Origin: DAITPV01 sp050692555
Lineage (GTDB): Bacteria > Actinomycetota > UBA4738 > CALAEC01
Assembly: GCA_050692555.1 (NCBI GenBank)
Contig: JBOGVS010000021.1
Location: forward strand, 1 to 55,288
Reading direction: 5' to 3'
Length of the DNA stretch: 55,288 nt
Every line of letters begins with the position of its first letter. The first letter of the stretch is position 1. The position numbers were made by a program, and so were the translations under genes. This document shows, in pieces, positions 34,001 to 43,046 of this stretch. Under the pieces are notes generated by a model that worked only from the letters and a program-made list of their open reading frames with translations, was not told the DNA's origin and did not search any database.

Positions 34001-35166
34001 TGGGGGCCGCGGGGCGAATCGGGGGAGCGTTGAAGGCCGTCGGCCCAGAGATTCGATTCGGAGGAGAACTCGCGGCCGCGATCGACGGACAGAGCCAAAA
34101 GGCACTCCTGGTCTGCAGCGCTCGGTCGAAGGCCTCCCCGACGGCGCGTGACCTACGGACTCTCTGGGGAGACCGGCTCGCGGTCGGGCCGTCGGTCCGG
34201 AGCCACACACCTCTGGAAGACGTGCATGCGCTCCTAGCTCACATACGGGAGTTGCGGCCAGATCTCCTTGTGGCGCTCGGGGGCGGGAGCGTGATCGACG
34301 CCGCCAAGATCGGGGGTGCGTACGGGCTGCACGGCGAACTCGACATCGAGGCTCCGGCGAGGCCGTCCGAATCCCAGATTCCGGTACTCGCCATCCCGAC
34401 GACCTTCGCGGCCGCGGAGAACACCAAGGTGGTCGGCGTATCGGTCGGGCCGGCCAAGGCCATTCTTCGGGGCCCCTGGTTCGCGGTTGAGACCGCCGTC
34501 TACGTGCTTTCCGCCTTCAGAGACGTCCCCCGAGCGGTGCTACGCGATAGCGGAGTGAACGGATTCGTACACGCCGTCGAGTGCGCCTACTCTCGTGCCG
34601 CCAACCCCATCTCCGATGCCCTCAGTCGAGCCGCTGCAGCCACGTTCTGGCAGAGCCTTCCCAAGTGGTGGGGCGGGCGCGACGAACTCCTTGAGGCGAT
34701 GGTTCGAGCCGGGATCCAGGCCGGCTTCGCGCTCCGCGACGTCGGCGTCGGCTTGGTGCACGCGCTGGGCCATGTCCTGGGGGTTCGGTTCGGCATGAGC
34801 CACGGCGTCTCGAACGCGGCGGCGCTTCTGCCGGGGATGGCGGTAAACCTCGAGGATTCGAGAGCGTTGCGGATCGTCTCCGAAGCCCTGAGTCTGCCGG
34901 CGGAGAAGGCGGCGGTCATGCGAGCGATGGATCACTGGCTCGAATCGCTTGTGTTACCGTCTTCGCTCGCTTCGCTACCGGCAGACATCCGCCACCTGGT
35001 GTCTGATTTGGCGGACGATTTCACGCTGCCGACCAATCCCGTCGCTGTGGACCGCGATGACTTCGCAGGAGCGATCGAGATTCTTGTCGGCATGAAATCC
35101 GGTCAGTTTGATGATGCCAATCAAGACATCCGCTCGAAGGAATCACACACCCAGAGAGAGGCCTAG
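34000..35166 (+). CDS. maleylacetate-reductase-like iron-ADH-fold protein
   Basis: 388 residues with the two-domain iron-containing alcohol dehydrogenase fold. The NAD(P) loop is GGGSVIDAAKI (94-104), and PTTFAAAENTKVVGV follows. At the metal site the usual aspartate is replaced by Asn187 (GVNGFVHAVE), while His191, His257 and His267 are kept in HALGHVLGVRFGMSH. Asn at that position is known for maleylacetate reductases, which do not need iron. It may reduce a keto or enol acid made by the adjacent CoA enzymes rather than an alcohol. Its ATG shares a base with the stop of the CoA-transferase B gene (TAATG). Confidence 0.78.
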   Translation: MGAAGRIGGALKAVGPEIRFGGELAAAIDGQSQKALLVCSARSKASPTARDLRTLWGDRLAVGPSVRSHTPLEDVHALLAHIRELRPDLLVALGGGSVIDAAKIGGAYGLHGELDIEAPARPSESQIPVLAIPTTFAAAENTKVVGVSVGPAKAILRGPWFAVETAVYVLSAFRDVPRAVLRDSGVNGFVHAVECAYSRAANPISDALSRAAAATFWQSLPKWWGGRDELLEAMVRAGIQAGFALRDVGVGLVHALGHVLGVRFGMSHGVSNAAALLPGMAVNLEDSRALRIVSEALSLPAEKAAVMRAMDHWLESLVLPSSLASLPADIRHLVSDLADDFTLPTNPVAVDRDDFAGAIEILVGMKSGQFDDANQDIRSKESHTQREA

Positions 35167-35167
35167 C

Positions 35168-36973
35168 ATGTCGGTGTCGCAAGTGGAGAAGCCTCGGCAG
35201 GTCGATCCGATCACGTTCGAGGTCGTACGCCGCGCCCTCATCGCCACCAGCAACGAGATGGCCTTGGTCGTGGCGAAGTCCGCATATTCGACCCCCGTCA
35301 ATGAGGGGCGGGACTTTGCCGGCACCGTCTACGATCAGGCCGGTCGACTCGTTTCCCAAGGCGAGTTCGACATCCCGGGTCTCGTAGGCGTGACGCAACT
35401 CACCGTTCCGGAAGTGATCGACAGCATCGGCATCGAGAACATGGAGGAAGGCGACGTGTACATGGTCAACGATCCATACGTTGCCTCGACCCACTGCAAC
35501 GACGTTCACCTCGTCAAGCCAATCTTCCATTCCGGGGATCTGGTTGCCTTTGTTGCCTCGTCGGCGCACTGGTCAGATGTGGGAGGAGTGGCCCCCGGCT
35601 CCCTGAATTGCTGGGCGCAGACATTCTTCGAAGAGGGAATCCGCGTTCCGACAATCACGATCTACAAGAGGGGAGAGCTCAATCAGGACGTGATGCGCGT
35701 GTTGCTCGCCAATATGCGCTCGTCATGGGAACGGCTGGGGGATTTCAACGCTCAAGTCTCGGCACTCTCCACGGGTGAGTCGCGAATCCACGCCATCATC
35801 AACCGGCACGGCCTGCAGACCCTGACACACACGATGTCGGAAACGCAGGACCACTCGGAGCGTCTGATCAGGGCATATCTCTCTGAGATTCCCGACGGAA
35901 CGTACCGAGCCGAGGATCGGGTGGATCAAGATCTCGCAACGGGAGAGCCGAAAGTCATACGGCTCGAGCTGACGATCACCGGGGACCAAGCAATCCTGGA
36001 CTTCAGAGAATCGGATGAAGCCGCGCGGTCGGGCATCAACTGCACCCTTAGCGCTACCACGTCAGCCGTCTTCATCTCGCTTGCTTCGGTGATGCCCCCC
36101 ATGCCGATGAACGCCGGCGTGATGAGGCCGGTGGACCTGCTGGTGACTAAGGGTTCGCTCCTGTGGGCCCAGCCGCCCAGCGCCGTCTCCGGCCTTGGGG
36201 CGACGTCGATGGAGTGTGTCATCGGCTGCGTGACCCGCGCCCTCAGCCACGCTCTGCCGGAGCGAGGCGCTGCCACTCCGTTCAGCATCTTGAACGCCGT
36301 CTTCGCCGGCCACGATTCGCGACCCGGCTTCGGAGAGGAGTTCATCAACTACTCGTGGGGGTTTGGCGGACTCGGGGGGACCAAGCTCAGGGATGGAGCC
36401 TCCGTCGTGGGTTCGTCGTACACGGCGAGCACCCAAAACATTCCCTGCGAGCTGCAGGAGCGTCGTTACCCAGTCCTCTGGGAGCGCTACATGTTTCTCG
36501 ATGATTCAGGAGGTCCAGGCATGAGACGCGGTGGGGTGGGGTGCGACCAGCTCATCTCCTTCCCGTATCAGGACGCCACGGTCTCGTGTATCGGGAACCG
36601 TGAGCGATTCGGGCCCCCGGGCGTGTTCGGAGGAAAGACCGGAGGACGGGCCCGCCTAGTGCTGAATCCTGACGCGGAAGGCGAACGAAACATCGGGATC
36701 TTCGCCGTGAACGAACCGGTGAAGAAGGGAGAGGTGTTGTCGTTCTGGTCGGCCGGAGGGGGAGGCTACGGCGATCCCCTGCAGCGAGAGCCGGAACTGG
36801 TTCTAGAAGATGTCATCGACGGGTTTGTCTCGGTCGAGGCGGCCAGATCCAACTACGGAGTCGTCATCCGGGAGATCGATCGTCGAACCCTGGCCTTCGA
36901 GGTCGATGGGCCCGCCACACGGGAACTCCGGGCCCAAATGAGGGAACTGGCCGAGGAGGTGGTGCCCCAGTGA
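35168..36973 (+). CDS. hyuB: HyuB-type subunit (N-methylhydantoinase B / acetone carboxylase alpha-like)
   Basis: 601 residues from ATG 35168, preceded by GAGAGAGG; the frame is open 60 bp upstream. Motifs: PITFEVVRRALIATSNEMA, NDPYVASTHCNDVHLV, SSAHWSDVGGVAPGS, GGPGMRRGGVGCDQL and the end motif WSAGGGGYGDPLQREP. It is shorter than the cluster-1 HyuB because it lacks the cysteine-rich tail. Gene order is B then A, opposite to cluster 1, and its stop overlaps the hyuA start (GTGA). It probably forms a heteromeric ATP-dependent hydrolase or carboxylase with the next gene product. The substrate is not known. Confidence 0.9.
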   Translation: MSVSQVEKPRQVDPITFEVVRRALIATSNEMALVVAKSAYSTPVNEGRDFAGTVYDQAGRLVSQGEFDIPGLVGVTQLTVPEVIDSIGIENMEEGDVYMVNDPYVASTHCNDVHLVKPIFHSGDLVAFVASSAHWSDVGGVAPGSLNCWAQTFFEEGIRVPTITIYKRGELNQDVMRVLLANMRSSWERLGDFNAQVSALSTGESRIHAIINRHGLQTLTHTMSETQDHSERLIRAYLSEIPDGTYRAEDRVDQDLATGEPKVIRLELTITGDQAILDFRESDEAARSGINCTLSATTSAVFISLASVMPPMPMNAGVMRPVDLLVTKGSLLWAQPPSAVSGLGATSMECVIGCVTRALSHALPERGAATPFSILNAVFAGHDSRPGFGEEFINYSWGFGGLGGTKLRDGASVVGSSYTASTQNIPCELQERRYPVLWERYMFLDDSGGPGMRRGGVGCDQLISFPYQDATVSCIGNRERFGPPGVFGGKTGGRARLVLNPDAEGERNIGIFAVNEPVKKGEVLSFWSAGGGGYGDPLQREPELVLEDVIDGFVSVEAARSNYGVVIREIDRRTLAFEVDGPATRELRAQMRELAEEVVPQ

Positions 36974-39183
36974 GCGGCGGCCGCTATCGAATTGGGATTG
37001 ATGTGGGGGGCACGTTCACTGACTTCGTTCTGTACAACGTCGAATCGGGCGACATCGCGACGCTCAAGGTGCCGACGACGCCGGAGGATCCTTCGACGGC
37101 GATCCTGAATGGGATCTCCAAGCTCCACGTTGACCTTGCTGACGTGTCGGACGTGACGCACGGCACCACCCTCGCGACGAACGCCCTCATCGAGCGGAGA
37201 GGCGCCCGCACTGCCTTCTTGGTGACCGAAGGTTTCAGGGACACCCTTGAGATTCGCCGAGCCAATCGTCAAGAACTCTTCTCAGCACACTGGGTTCCTC
37301 CCCTTCCGTTGATCCCACGCCGTCATCGCATGGAGATCCGAGAGCGCCTGTACTGGGATGGCGAGATCGCCGTACCCCTGGACGAGAAGCAGGTGGACGA
37401 CGTCATCGAGACGCTCCGCGCGCGAGACATCGAGTCCGTCGCGATCTGCTTCCTCCACGCGTATCAACACCCGGTGCACGAAGAGCGTGTCCGCGCGAAG
37501 GTGCGTGAGGCGATGCCGGACGCGTTCGTCACCATCTCCTCGGAATGCTCGCAGGAATTCCGGGAGTTCGAGCGGGGAAGCACGGTTGCCGCAAACGCGC
37601 TGATCGGTCCCAAGGTCGACCGCTACATGCGGGACCTCAGTTCGCGAATCCGTGAGGCCGGCCTCGTCACCGACGTCGCCATCATGCAGAGCAACGGCGG
37701 CACCTGCACGATCGAGGAGGCCGGTGCTCTGCCGGTCAAGCTCGCCCGTTCCGGCCCTGCGGCGGGCGCGATGGCTCTTGAGAGTATCGCGGAGCTGACA
37801 GGGCATGACCAGATCGTAGGGATCGATATCGGTGGGACCTCGGCGGACGTATCGGTCGTCGTGGATGGTCGTCCTCGCTGGACGAGTCCGCTACGCATCG
37901 AGTGGGGCGTCCCGCTGCTCATGCCAAGCGTCGATGTGGTTTCGATTGGAGCCGGCGGAGGCTCTCTCGCGTCCATTGACGCGGGGGATGTGTTGCACAT
38001 GGGCCCGGAGAGCGCCGGTGCCGATCCGGGGCCTGCCTGCTATGGGCGAGGTGGAACCAGGCCCACGGCGACGGACGCGCACGTCGTGCTCGGGCATCTC
38101 TCTGCCGACGGGCTGGGAGCGGCCACGGACTTCGAACTCCGTCCGGAGCTTGCGTCGCGGGCGATCCAGAACGATGTGGCCACACCTCTCGGGCTCGGAG
38201 TGGAAGAGGCCGCCGCGGGCATGCTTCGGATTCTCGACAGCGCCATGCTGCAGGCGGTCCGCTTTCTGACCCTCGAGAGAGGCTACGACCCGCGTGAGTT
38301 CGCGCTCGTCGCCTTTGGCGGAGGCGGGCCCTTGCACGTCGTGCAACTGGCCAGAGAGCTCGGCATCTCGACCGCGATCGTTCCGGTGGCCCCGGGGGTT
38401 CTTTCCGCCTGGGGGATGCTCACCGTGGACATGGTGCAGGATCGAAGCTGGACCATCCTGCGGCGACTGCGCGCCGTCGACAACGAGGAACTGGGGAAAG
38501 TTCTGGCGGATTTGCGGAGCCACATCGAAGAAGCCTTCGTCCGGCAAGGGATACGGCTCGTCGACGTCACGTTCGAGTACTTCCTCGACATGCAGTACTA
38601 CGGGCAGACGTACTCACTGCCGGTCGGCCTCAGCGAACTCGAGTCCCGGATCGACGTGGGGGCGGATGAGTCGATCCGACTCAGCGAGGAAGGTGCTATC
38701 TCGGTCCCGCTCGACACGCCTGCTCGCGAGGGCCCGGTCGTGACCGACGAGGTGATGGCCAGAGCCGTGGAGACGTTCCACCGGGAGCACGAGCGCGAGT
38801 ACGGCCATGCCGACCGAGATCAGGAGCTGCAGGTCGTCCACGCTCGAGTCTTCGGTAGGGCGAAGGTTGATCACCCTGCTCTCGAGGCCCAACCCGAAGG
38901 GGACGAGGATCCGTCCAAAGCTCGCGTCGGCAGCCGCGCGGTTCGATTCGAGGCGGGAGTAGCCGAGACGGATGTCTACCAACGGGAACGGTTGGAGCCG
39001 GGCAACCAGATCCAAGGTCCCGCAATCGTCCAGGAAGCCTCTTCGACAATGGTGCTCCCCCCTGCGGCGACCGCCAAGGTGGACCGCTTCGGCAATCTGA
39101 TCATCCAAACAGGAGGCAGTCCTTCAGGGGCGCCGAGGAACAGTCGGGCGGAGCGACAGCCGGTGCAGGCGAGAGGACGGTGA
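36970..39183 (+). CDS. hyuA: HyuA-type subunit (N-methylhydantoinase A / acetone carboxylase beta-like)
   Basis: 737 residues. The actin-like loop GIDVGGTFTDFVLYN starts at residue 9, followed by THGTTLATNALIERRGA, the LARSGPAAGAMALESIAE and GIDIGGTSADVSVVVDG motifs, SIGAGGGSLASIDAG, and GGGGPLHVVQLARELGI. These cover the N-terminal, central and C-terminal HyuA domains in order. GTG 36970 overlaps the hyuB stop. Compared with the cluster-1 copy it has an extra polar C-terminal tail. It should supply ATP-dependent activation for the HyuB partner. Confidence 0.92.
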   Translation: MSGGRYRIGIDVGGTFTDFVLYNVESGDIATLKVPTTPEDPSTAILNGISKLHVDLADVSDVTHGTTLATNALIERRGARTAFLVTEGFRDTLEIRRANRQELFSAHWVPPLPLIPRRHRMEIRERLYWDGEIAVPLDEKQVDDVIETLRARDIESVAICFLHAYQHPVHEERVRAKVREAMPDAFVTISSECSQEFREFERGSTVAANALIGPKVDRYMRDLSSRIREAGLVTDVAIMQSNGGTCTIEEAGALPVKLARSGPAAGAMALESIAELTGHDQIVGIDIGGTSADVSVVVDGRPRWTSPLRIEWGVPLLMPSVDVVSIGAGGGSLASIDAGDVLHMGPESAGADPGPACYGRGGTRPTATDAHVVLGHLSADGLGAATDFELRPELASRAIQNDVATPLGLGVEEAAAGMLRILDSAMLQAVRFLTLERGYDPREFALVAFGGGGPLHVVQLARELGISTAIVPVAPGVLSAWGMLTVDMVQDRSWTILRRLRAVDNEELGKVLADLRSHIEEAFVRQGIRLVDVTFEYFLDMQYYGQTYSLPVGLSELESRIDVGADESIRLSEEGAISVPLDTPAREGPVVTDEVMARAVETFHREHEREYGHADRDQELQVVHARVFGRAKVDHPALEAQPEGDEDPSKARVGSRAVRFEAGVAETDVYQRERLEPGNQIQGPAIVQEASSTMVLPPAATAKVDRFGNLIIQTGGSPSGAPRNSRAERQPVQARGR

Positions 39184-39251
39184 GGCACATGAGCGTGCGT
39201 GTGCGAAGGCGCTGAGGCGATGGGTTCGGTGAGACACGAAAGGAGGATTTC

Positions 39252-40382
39252 ATGAATCGTCGGATGGCGGTGCTGTTCGCGATCACCCTCCTCGTGGCCG
39301 CCAGTTGCGGCGACGATGGCGAGCCCGCCGCGGGAGGCGACGGCACGACCAACGGGGACGGCACCACGGAGCAATCAGCGTGTGTCGAAGAGGCTCAGGC
39401 GGCCGTCGACGCCGCGCGGGAGCCGATCGAGCTCAAGCTGCCGCCGACTCCCCTGGATGTCGACCAGCTCCAAGGCAAGAAGATCTTCCTGCTGACGTCG
39501 CAGATCGTGGAGTTGTCCGAACTGATGGGCAACGGATTCGAGGAGGCCGCCGCGGCACTGGGTATGGAAGCGGAGGTCTTCAACGGGGAGGGGCAGGTCG
39601 CCACATGGAACCAGGGCGTCCGTCAGGCGGTCAACGAAGAATATGACGGCATCGTCCTTCTGAGCGTTCAGCCCGACCTTGTCTCGGAGCCGCTCGAGCA
39701 GGGGATCGAGGATGGGATGGCTGTCGTTGAGATCTTCAACGGAAGCCCCGTCCCTCAGGACGAGCTCGACCCGCGCGTCGATGCGCAGGTCACTCCCGAC
39801 TTCTTCGCCAGCGGCAGTCTAATCTCGGACTGGATCATGGCGGATTCGGGGTGCGATGCGACGGTGGCCGTGTTCGGCGCGGAGGTCATCGGCGTCCAGT
39901 CGAACATGATGCAGAGCTTCGAGGAATACCTCCCCCAGGAGTGCGCCGATTGCACGCTTTACGTCGAGCGCATCGACCTGGCCAATATCGCTGGCGAGAT
40001 GGAGACAAGGACGCCGAATATCCTTCGGCGGGATCCCGACATCGACTACCTCGTGCCTGTGTTCGATGCGGCGGCCACGTTCCTGATTCCCGCAGCTCAG
40101 CAGGCCGGTTTTGAGGGGAAGGTGCTGAGCCACGATGGTGTCCCCGCGCACCTCGATCTCGTTCGCTCAGGCGAGCAGGCGCTAGATGTCGCGTTCCCTC
40201 CGAACGAGTGGATGGGCTGGGCCCTGGTCGACCAGTTGGCTCGAGTGATTCTCGAGATGGAACCCGCAGAGTGGACTGTTCCGGTTCAGCTGTTCGATCA
40301 GACCAACATCGGCGAGGAAGGCGACGAGTTCCCCAACTTCGTGGGCTACGAGGAGCAGTTCAAGGGGGCATGGGGCGTGTGA
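39252..40382 (+). CDS. CUT2-type ABC transporter substrate-binding lipoprotein (cluster 3)
   Basis: 376 residues. AAAGGAGGATTTC precedes the ATG. The signal peptide ends in lipobox VAASC, Cys19, then a low-complexity acidic Gly/Asp/Thr linker. The mature part is a ribose-type binding protein: KKIFLLTSQIVELSELMGNG, YDGIVLLSVQPDLVSEPLEQ, DGMAVVEIFNGSP, IDYLVPVFDAAATFLIPAAQ and VLSHDGVPAHLDLVRSG. The region CVEEAQAAVDAAREPIELK before the domain resembles the EEAQAIVEEA-type lead-in of the cluster-1 protein, so these two may share a more recent ancestor than either does with the cluster-2 protein. Ligand unknown. Confidence 0.9.
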   Translation: MNRRMAVLFAITLLVAASCGDDGEPAAGGDGTTNGDGTTEQSACVEEAQAAVDAAREPIELKLPPTPLDVDQLQGKKIFLLTSQIVELSELMGNGFEEAAAALGMEAEVFNGEGQVATWNQGVRQAVNEEYDGIVLLSVQPDLVSEPLEQGIEDGMAVVEIFNGSPVPQDELDPRVDAQVTPDFFASGSLISDWIMADSGCDATVAVFGAEVIGVQSNMMQSFEEYLPQECADCTLYVERIDLANIAGEMETRTPNILRRDPDIDYLVPVFDAAATFLIPAAQQAGFEGKVLSHDGVPAHLDLVRSGEQALDVAFPPNEWMGWALVDQLARVILEMEPAEWTVPVQLFDQTNIGEEGDEFPNFVGYEEQFKGAWGV

Positions 40383-40421
40383 CGAATCGCGTCGGGACCG
40401 GTCCTCTTCGAGGAGCCTCGA

Positions 40422-41450
40422 ATGAAGAACCTTCAGGATCGCGGCGGCGAGGTCTCAGATAGAGGGAAAAGGGCCGACGTGACCACCCAGGAGGACGAGC
40501 GGACGAGTCCAGTTAACGGTCTTCGTACGCTCGCCGCCCGCTATGGCGTGTTGATGTTTCTTCTCCTCATGGTGGTGGTCTTCTCGGCGTGGCTTCCCGA
40601 TAGATTTGCCACGCTTGGCAATTTCCAGACCATCGTCAACTCCTATGCGATCCTGATGCTCCTAGCGGGGACGGCGACACTTGTATTGCGCACGGGGGAT
40701 TTCGATCTTTCGATCGCCAACACCATGGTGTTTTCTGGGGCCGTGGCCACGGTGACGTCCACGAACGGTCTGCCGCTGCCGGCGGTCCTCGGGCTGTCCA
40801 TTGCCGTGGGGGTGGCCGTCGGGGCCGTGAACGGCTTCCTTGTCGTGAAGGTAGGCGTCGGCTCACTCATCGTGACCCTAGGGATGCTCACCGCGCTGGG
40901 CGGCTTTACCTTCGGAGTGACGGGGAACGCTGTCGTGGCGGGTGTGCCTGCCGACATCCGCGCGGTCGCTCGTACTCAGGTCTTTGGGATCACCACGTTG
41001 ACGCTGATCGGATGGGCCTTCATCGCTTTGCTATGGTACGTGTACGAGCGAACGCCGGTCGGGCGTCACATGCTTTTCGTGGGGGGCAATCCCGATGCGG
41101 CTCGTCTCGCGGGGCTGCCGGTAGGCCGAATCCGTTTTCTCACGTTCATGGTGTCATCGTCGATGGCCGGCTTCACCGGCTTCCTATTGGCCGGACAACT
41201 CGGCGCGATGGACCCGAGCATCGGTCCGCAGTTCCTGCTGCAGCCCTTTGCGGCTGCGTTTCTCGGGGCGACGACGATTCACGTCGGCCGATTCAATGCC
41301 GTTGGAACGCTGGTGGCGCTCTATCTGATCGCCGTCGGCATCACAGGCCTTCAACTCATTGGAGCCGAGCCCTGGGTCTCCAGCGTGTTCAACGGCGGTG
41401 CTCTAGTGACGGCGGTGACCTTGGCGCGCCTGGTCGCGCGGGATAGATGA
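40422..41450 (+). CDS. CUT2-type ABC transporter permease (cluster 3)
   Basis: 342 residues of the RbsC/BPD_transp_2 family. After a polar lead of about 35 residues come the usual membrane segments, with LRTGDFDLSIANTMVFSGAV as the signature, GGNPDAARLAGLPVGR, and LLQPFAAAFLGATTIHVGRF near the end. A GAGGAG site precedes the ATG. The 3' end overlaps the ATPase gene by 4 bp. Here the permease precedes the ATPase, unlike clusters 1 and 2. Confidence 0.92.
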   Translation: MKNLQDRGGEVSDRGKRADVTTQEDERTSPVNGLRTLAARYGVLMFLLLMVVVFSAWLPDRFATLGNFQTIVNSYAILMLLAGTATLVLRTGDFDLSIANTMVFSGAVATVTSTNGLPLPAVLGLSIAVGVAVGAVNGFLVVKVGVGSLIVTLGMLTALGGFTFGVTGNAVVAGVPADIRAVARTQVFGITTLTLIGWAFIALLWYVYERTPVGRHMLFVGGNPDAARLAGLPVGRIRFLTFMVSSSMAGFTGFLLAGQLGAMDPSIGPQFLLQPFAAAFLGATTIHVGRFNAVGTLVALYLIAVGITGLQLIGAEPWVSSVFNGGALVTAVTLARLVARDR

Positions 41451-43042
41451 CTTCGAAGATGCCGCCCGACATTCATGGCTTGACGCGCAACTCTGGCGGG
41501 ACGGCTCCGCTCCCGGGCAGTCTGGCTCTGGAGGTAAGGAAGGTATCGAAGCGGTTCGGAGGCGAGACGGCGCTGTCCCGCGCGTCTTTGAGGGTGGGCC
41601 GCGGGGAGATCCACGGCCTCGTCGGCGAGAACGGTTCGGGGAAGAGCACGCTCGTGAAGATTCTGGCGGGCGTGCATTCACCGGAACGCGGAGCCAGAAT
41701 CCGTTGCTGGGGCGAGGATGTAGCACTGCCGGTTCGGTCTCCACAGCGCCATGGCATAGCGGTGATCCATCAGGATCTCGGGCTCGTACCTGAGATGTCG
41801 GTGCTCGAGAACCTCGGCGTCTCGACATCCTATGGGACGCGGGGTCTGCGGCCGGTCCGGTGGAAGACTGAGCGACGGGCAGCAGCAGCCTCACTTGAGC
41901 GCTTGGGCGTGGAACTGCCGCTCGGAGCTCCTGTGGGGACCCTCAGCCCCGCGGAACGGGCTTTCGTAGCCGTCGCGCGCGCCGCTCGGGTGCTCGCCGA
42001 ACACAGCGCCAGCTCCCTCTTCGTGCTCGATGAGCCCACCACCTACTTGGCGACCGACGAGGCTCAGCGGGTGCTCGACCTGATGCGTCAAGTGGCCAGC
42101 CGCGGCGACAGCGTCATCTTTATCAGTCATTACCTGCATGAAGTCCTCAGTACCTGCCACAAGGCAACCGTGCTTCGCGATGGCGAGGTCGTGGGCTCGA
42201 TGGACGTGAGTAGGCTGAGCGAGTCCGAACTCATCGGCCTCATGCTCGGCAGGAAGATGCTCGACTTCTATCCCCCACCACCAGACTGGCGGCCGGGCGA
42301 AGTGGAGCTCTCGATTCGAGGAATGGAAGGAGAAGTCGTTCGCGATTTCTCCCTTGAATTGAGGTCTGGGGAGATCGTGGGGGTGACCGGAGTGACGGGA
42401 GCTGGGCACCAGGAGATTCCGTATCTGGTGACGGGGGTCCGCCCGTCTCGTGCAGGCTCAGTCGTCGTGCGGGGCTGGGGGCGGCTTGAGGGCGGCCCTG
42501 GCTCTGCAGCAGATGCCGGAGTGGTGCTCGTGCCTTCAAACCGGCAAACGGACGGACTGTGGCTAGCCGCCAGCGCTGGTGAAAACATCACCCTTCCAGT
42601 GCTAAGGGACTACTTCCGAGGCGGTCTCATTCGGCTCGGGGAGGAGAGAAATGAGGCCGCGGCATTGATGCGGCGCCATCTCGTGGCTCCGTCGGATCCA
42701 ACACGGGAGGCCTACAGCTTCTCTGGTGGAAACCAACAGAAGATCGTTGTGGCGAAATGGATGCAGGGACGCCCGAGGATCCTCTTGCTCGATGAGCCGA
42801 CTCAGGGCGTCGATGTGGGGGCCCGACGAGAGATTCTCGAGATCATTCGGGAACGGGTCCGTGGAGGTTCGGCGGCGCTCATCGCCTCATCAGATCACGA
42901 GCAACTGGCCGCAACCTGCAATCGGGTCGTCGTCCTCCGAGACGGCTTGGTTGTCGGGAGGCTCCGGGACGGTGAGGTCAGTGAACGGGCGATTCTTGAC
43001 TTGTGTCATGCGTCGAGTGGTCCCCCAGAAGGCGAAAAGTAA
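41447..43042 (+). CDS. CUT2-type ABC transporter ATPase, two ABC domains (cluster 3)
   Basis: 531 residues. First domain Walker A GENGSGKST at 60-68, signature LSPAERA and SLFVLDEPTTYL. Second domain degenerate Walker A GVTGAGHQEI, signature FSGGNQQK (the usual LSGGNQQK with Phe) and ILLLDEPTQGVD. Length and order fit RbsA-type proteins. ATG 41447 overlaps the permease stop (ATGA). The TetR gene begins five bases after its stop, so regulator and transporter share a transcript. Confidence 0.9.
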   Translation: MTSKMPPDIHGLTRNSGGTAPLPGSLALEVRKVSKRFGGETALSRASLRVGRGEIHGLVGENGSGKSTLVKILAGVHSPERGARIRCWGEDVALPVRSPQRHGIAVIHQDLGLVPEMSVLENLGVSTSYGTRGLRPVRWKTERRAAAASLERLGVELPLGAPVGTLSPAERAFVAVARAARVLAEHSASSLFVLDEPTTYLATDEAQRVLDLMRQVASRGDSVIFISHYLHEVLSTCHKATVLRDGEVVGSMDVSRLSESELIGLMLGRKMLDFYPPPPDWRPGEVELSIRGMEGEVVRDFSLELRSGEIVGVTGVTGAGHQEIPYLVTGVRPSRAGSVVVRGWGRLEGGPGSAADAGVVLVPSNRQTDGLWLAASAGENITLPVLRDYFRGGLIRLGEERNEAAALMRRHLVAPSDPTREAYSFSGGNQQKIVVAKWMQGRPRILLLDEPTQGVDVGARREILEIIRERVRGGSAALIASSDHEQLAATCNRVVVLRDGLVVGRLRDGEVSERAILDLCHASSGPPEGEK

Positions 43043-43046
43043 GGAG

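Noticed and set aside
42726..43046. N-terminal extension of the cluster-3 TetR over the ATPase gene
   Set aside because: The overlapped sequence encodes the LSGGNQQK-type end of the ATPase in its own frame; TetR similarity starts after 43047.
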